Shown here one piece after another: positions 60,350 to 64,000 of a DNA stretch of 64,000 nt; positions within the stretch are counted from its first letter, which is position 1, and each line of letters opens with the position of its first letter. The stretch comes from Rostratula benghalensis (taxonomy: Eukaryota; Chordata; Aves; Charadriiformes; Rostratulidae): NCBI GenBank assembly GCA_013399305.1, contig VXAI01000039.1, positions 3,154,868-3,218,867 on the forward strand, given 5' to 3'. A program made the translations under genes and the position numbers. The notes under the pieces were generated by a model. That model was not told the DNA's origin and made no database searches. It was given only the letters and a program-made list of their open reading frames with translations.

Positions 60350-60880
60350 GTAGTTAATGAAGATTTACCAAGAGTAAATTATGCTTTACAGACCTGTTTG
60401 CCTTCTACAATAAAATGCCTAGATGTGTGGATGAGCAAACAGCTGTATATGCTGTCTATCTTGGCTTTAATAAGACCATCTTGAGAGCATCTTCCTTGGT
60501 ATCCAAGATGGAACCTCATTTTCCAGGTGGATGCATGATTAGATTGGTAAAAACCTGACTGGTTCATGAGGATAGAGGTTAATAGTCTCTACTGGAAATT
60601 CAGTTCCAAATGGATTTCCCTAGAGGTCTATCCTGTGAACTCTCCTGCTTTGTGTCTTTATCAATACCTTGGATGACACAAGACTGCTGGAGCAGATGAT
60701 ACACTGAAGGACAAAGGTAGTCATTCAGAGAGACCTAGACTGACTACAGAAATGGGTAGACACAAAAGTCTCACAATTCAGAAAACCCTGAGCAGCTGGG
60801 ACTGAATTCAGTGTTGATCTGGCTTTGAGCAAGGGATTGGATGCCTGAGCAAGTGGTAGAGTGATTCTATGGGCTAACAT
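60350..60880 (+). mobile_element. Old decayed CR1 RT relic with internal deletion
   Basis: TTTACCAAGAGTAAATTATG begins the RT region. The frame then reads LFAFYNKM, DEQTAVYAVYLGFNKTI (domain A; YLDFSKAF in active copies), and after a shift GFP-RSIL-TLLLCVFINTLDD (the GVPQGSILGPLLF..FIND.DD block, with stops). GGGTAGACACAAAAGTCTCACAATTCAG corresponds to the WADRNLMKFN region, and CTGGCTTTGAGCAAGGGATT with a GTGATTCTATGG end is the CR1 3' UTR. The stretch between LHLG and the 3' UTR is missing. Domain A has lost its Asp (LGF for LDF). It is likely related in age to the neighbour at 59912 but is a separate insertion. Confidence 0.72.
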
Positions 60881-61174
60881 TTAAAGCAGTGTGTCTTCTT
60901 GATTGAACAAAAGACTTCAGCATGGTGAACCCCAATTTAAATGGATGAGAACTTGAAATCCGCTTTTATATTAAGTTGATATTTTCTCCTCTAAGAGCTC
61001 AAGACTGCCTCTATTTTAACAGAACTCTGCTGTATCAAAGTCTTCTCAATGGAATCCCCTATAATTTCTACAGTTTCTCTGTCTGCAAACACAGCCCAAC
61101 TCGCATGGTGTTCCCACTGCTGGCCAGGTTCTTTTCTGTCTTACCTTCCTGTAAAAATCTAGTTTTGAAAACCA

Positions 61175-61201
61175 GGTAGCAATGGTAGCATTGGTAGCAA
61201 T
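61175..61201. repeat. Three tandem 9-base units
   Basis: GGTAGCAAT, GGTAGCATT and GGTAGCAAT lie head to tail. Confidence 0.85.
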
Positions 61202-61469
61202 GTTACTTTATTCCTGACTATATCAAGATGCAAATTAAGGGCACATGCAAGGGAGGAAGCTACATTTTAATTATGAGCATGGACTTTTATTGTTCACAGC
61301 TGTCTTTGTCTGCTCAAAAAAATTGTCTCCCTGCCCTAAGTGTTCTTCATAATAGCTAAGAAATTGAGACTGAATTGCTTCTCAACTTTAATAATGAATC
61401 CGCAAGTGGAGGAAATAGATTTTGTCTGCAGATTCTGAATTTTTTTAAATAGCAAGAATTGCTTGATAT

Positions 61470-61880
61470 AATTCATTTATGTAAATATCCCCATGAATTA
61501 ATTGCATCAAACTCCTTGACAACTTAAAACTGCTATGCTTGTGTTATGGCAAAGCATCCTGCTGCCTGACGGCTTTTGGCAGAAATCTAGTAAACAGACA
61601 TAACTCAATTAAATGAGCTTTAATATAATTATTTTATTCATAACATTGGTATTATATGTGTTTATTAAACTCTCCTGCTTTTCTTCTGTGTTGATTAAAT
61701 GGAAGTCAAACTGTTAAAGGAATCATTTGACGATATTATGCTGAATTATCTGCTGATACAAATTGGCATAATACCAGGTTTGGCCGAGCAGTTTCAGTAG
61801 AGCAGCAGAAATTTAACAATTGCACCTTACAGCCCACACAACTTATAGCAACTGAGCATCAACCTGAGCAACTAATCAGC
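61470..61880. promoter_or_regulatory. Possible conserved non-coding element
   Basis: About 400 bases without simple sequence or repeat similarity hold several AATTAATT/TAATTA cores and TTTAATATAATTATTTTATT, with even base use. Known vertebrate ultra-conserved enhancers look like this. Conservation is not tested, so confidence is low. Confidence 0.2.
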
Positions 61881-61925
61881 AGAATGAAGTACCCCAGTGT
61901 CTCTGTTCTGTTTCCCTTGTGTTTC

Positions 61926-61947
61926 TTTTTTTTTTTTTTTTTTTTTT
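61926..61947. repeat. T22 homopolymer
   Basis: Twenty-two T in a row; an antisense poly(A) tail is possible but no retroposon body is recognised beside it. Confidence 0.9.
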
Positions 61948-63494
61948 AACTACTTAGTTTATTTCTGAAAACAAATGTCTACTGGATAAGAAATTCTAAA
62001 AAAAAGTATTATATAAACAAATTATTGTGGGTTAAAAATATATTTAGAATGAAGAAATATATATTGAACCTCCAACAAAAAAGCACCACCAACAAATAAA
62101 AAAAATGCTAGCTTCTTCCTACCAATATCCATATGGGTTTAGAACTGATTGATAGATGTTGTCACATGCCAAAGATGATTATGGAGTTTGTGCATTTAAT
62201 AAAAGCACGTATTCCTTTGTCCTTTGGAGGTCTCATTTTATCTACGTGCACTGTGAGTACCTCACTGGAAACAATACATTTCTGCAGGTTCAGATCAGTC
62301 TACGTCGAGAAAATTCTCCCTGGACATTTTTGACTAGCCAGGGGAATCTGTGAAAGGTCACGATGGGAAAGCAATACCTCTAACTTCTAAAATACTTCTT
62401 TCCTTATTTCCCCTGATATACAGCCCCTACTACATCCTAAGCATCTAAATGCAAGATACCTCCATTTAGACTGAGTATTTTGCTACTGTTACTTTTGAAT
62501 GTGAAATGATCACTCTGGAGCACAGAGGGAGGTAGTGCTTTCCAAAGAAGGAACCAAGTGCTGCGTTCTCCTTCAAGAACTGTAGGCCAAGCTGTCCGAG
62601 CAGTTTCTGGCCCTGGTGGGTCAGGGCTCCCCTGAATGCTGAGGAACCACAGTCCTACTCAAGGGCATTGGGAACATCTTTTTTCCCATGCAGGGCTAAG
62701 TGCACAAACTGAAAGTTTCCGAGGAACATTTCCAAACTCTGGATCCTACTTATGTTGGGTGGAGCTGTTGGCAGTTAAGATGATGACTACAGAAGCTAAG
62801 TACCTCTAAAAAGGAGATGAGGCCAAACATTCTGTAATGTTGCTAGGGCAGCTTCTGTGCTTTGGGAATCTCTGATAAAATGAAAAAGATAATAGTTCAG
62901 GTGATCTCAGACTATACAGACATTTTCAAAAAGTGTATGCAATAATATCTGGATTAGATTAAAGTGGTTTTATGTTAAAAAGCTCTTAAAACTTTTCAAA
63001 CTTTATTGCTTGGTAAGTTTGAAAAAAAAAAAAAACCCAAACCCAACATTTTGAAAGCAAACGGGTTTCATAATTTTTCAAAGCTATATCTAAGGCAACC
63101 TTCAATGCTTTTGTTTACGTGATTGTACTATTGCATACAATGTGAAATCAGGGACTAACCCATTGAGGCGAGAAACCAAGCAAGATATTGAATAGTTGTT
63201 ATTATGCATAGCTCTCTGATACTGGGCAGAATAAACTGACATTTTGTCATGAGGCACCTACTCTCTAGTTGGAGACAAACACCTAAATCTCAGTATAAGC
63301 AGAAAAAATGAACAAGTAATACACTCTGAGAAGAAACCGAACAGTTTTAGGTCCCTGAACTGACACTGAAAATGCACAAAAAGTGAGGGAAACTGAAGTT
63401 TTCTCTGTTATAGTGGGTTTCTGTACCAAAAGAAAAGGCAGAAGATAGTGCAATTCCTGAAACTGGATAGTTCTAAATTTACATGGTTGCTTAA

Positions 63495-64000
63495 TGTCCT
63501 GGTTTGAGGTAAAACAGAGCCAACTTTCTGTCCTGTAATTTTCCTTCTTCGCTAAGCCTCTTCTAGCTTTCTGAAATTAACAGCATATTGTGCAGAAAAC
63601 TGTTCCTTCTCAGAGTGATAGGACCTGTGCTTATATTTGATGCAACGGAATGGTATGTGGAGAGGCTCTTGCTTATACCTATAGCTATAACAGCCAAGAT
63701 CCGCTAATTTCATTGTTTGCCCCATTGGGGGGTTGGAACCAGAAAACTGTAGAGGGGTCCCACCTGCAGGGAGGAGCAGACCAGACGGGTGACCCAAAAC
63801 TAGTTCATTAGCTTGAGGAACAACTGGAGACATTTTCTTCTGCCTTTCATACAGAAATGAAATATGTGGGCAACATGTTTTGAAGCAGGGAAGGCAAATG
63901 AAGGTGAGTCCACAGAAGAGTTTGACTGACCTGATGTCAAAGAGTCAACCTTGAATTGTTGCAGATTCCCTGATGGGTGATTTGTGCACAGCACAACATT
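63495..64000 (+). mobile_element. Probable avian ERV LTR, running off the window
   Basis: A TGTCCTGGTTTGAGGTAAAA start at 63495 is the characteristic 5' end of a common group of avian ERV LTRs. The following 500 bases (ACAGAGCCAACTTTCTGTCC, GCCCCATTGGGGGGTTGGAA, GGGTCCCACCTGCAGGGAGG) are GC-richer and less decayed-looking than the flank, which fits a fairly young insertion. The far end, primer-binding site and any internal genes lie beyond 64000 or are absent, so solo LTR versus provirus cannot be told. Orientation follows the TG start. The minus-strand frames at 63552-63994 are shadows. Confidence 0.5.

Larger units (their letters stand above)
60881..63494. other. Unique non-coding DNA
   Basis: No gene is recognised. 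It contains three tandem 9-mers (GGTAGCAAT type) at 61175-61201, a T22 run at 61926-61947 and an A13-type run near 63022. 61470-61880 is entered as a possible conserved element. Confidence 0.5.

Noticed and set aside
1..64000. CRISPR arrays, operons, ribosome binding sites or other prokaryotic features
   Set aside because: CR1, MIR and LTR content shows a vertebrate nuclear genome; no regularly spaced repeats or bacterial-type genes are present.
1..64000. tRNA, rRNA, U6, 7SK, Y RNA or a known microRNA
   Set aside because: I looked for the usual conserved words of these RNAs on both strands and found none; short hairpins at 19711, 28056 and 56126 lack a known mature sequence.

Overview
The window reads as non-coding DNA, intergenic or intronic, from a bird. 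The evidence is the repeat content. There are many 5'-truncated CR1 LINE copies with avian-type 3' ends (tandem ATTCTRTG-like octamers), two blocks that resemble avian endogenous-retrovirus LTRs, and scattered decayed relics of MIR-like SINEs and old CR1-clade LINEs shared across amniotes. I found no exon, tRNA, rRNA or gene of recognised function. The open reading frames longer than about 120 codons are either CR1 reverse-transcriptase remnants or unrecognised frames in AT-rich unique DNA. I could not place the window next to a named gene.

Layout. 1-2029 is unique. 2030-3378 is CR1 (+). 3379-7484 is unique, with a textbook-looking 3' splice signal near 5757. 7485-8403 is CR1 (-) with a simple-sequence expansion. 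8404-10085 is unique. 10086-10405 is an ancient LINE tail (+). 10406-13080 is unique. 13081-14238 is CR1 (-) that still has its catalytic RT motifs. 14239-21423 is unique. 21424-21908 is CR1 (-) with an internal deletion, followed by a GC-richer block to about 22350 that may be an LTR. 22351-30469 is unique, with a MIR-like fragment and a paired homeodomain-type site. 30470-31022 is an avian ERV/LTR-type fragment. 31023-36867 is unique. 36868-37392 is CR1 (+). 37393-45327 is mostly unique, with short tandem duplications and old SINE/LINE scraps. 45328-46065 holds an ancient palindromic repeat and a short CR1 (+).

From 46490 to 50350 is the richest part. An ancient CR1-clade LINE (-) is interrupted by a younger, internally deleted CR1 (+). 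It is followed by another internally deleted CR1 (-) that joins the endonuclease-RT linker to the 3' tail. 50351-53442 is unique, with a run of unidentified minus-strand frames. 53443-53632 is a CR1 tail (-). 54103-54222 is a run of 120 Ns. 54223-59911 is unique with a MIR. 59912-60218 and 60350-60880 are two heavily decayed CR1 relics (+). 60881-63494 is unique, and 63495-64000 looks like the start of an LTR that runs off the window.

No genes work together here. The story is a layered history of retrotransposition. Mutually distinct CR1 copies fall into at least two sequence groups: one with a CIKK-VTSRSREV block, another with an [13 protein letters not shown] C-terminus. Four copies carry internal deletions that spare the 3' end. 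I see no previously undescribed biological system. The items most worth checking are the nested and internally deleted LINEs, the unidentified frames at 50.9-52.4 kb, and a few possible regulatory or splice signals. Repeat assignments rest on remembered family sequence, not on a search.
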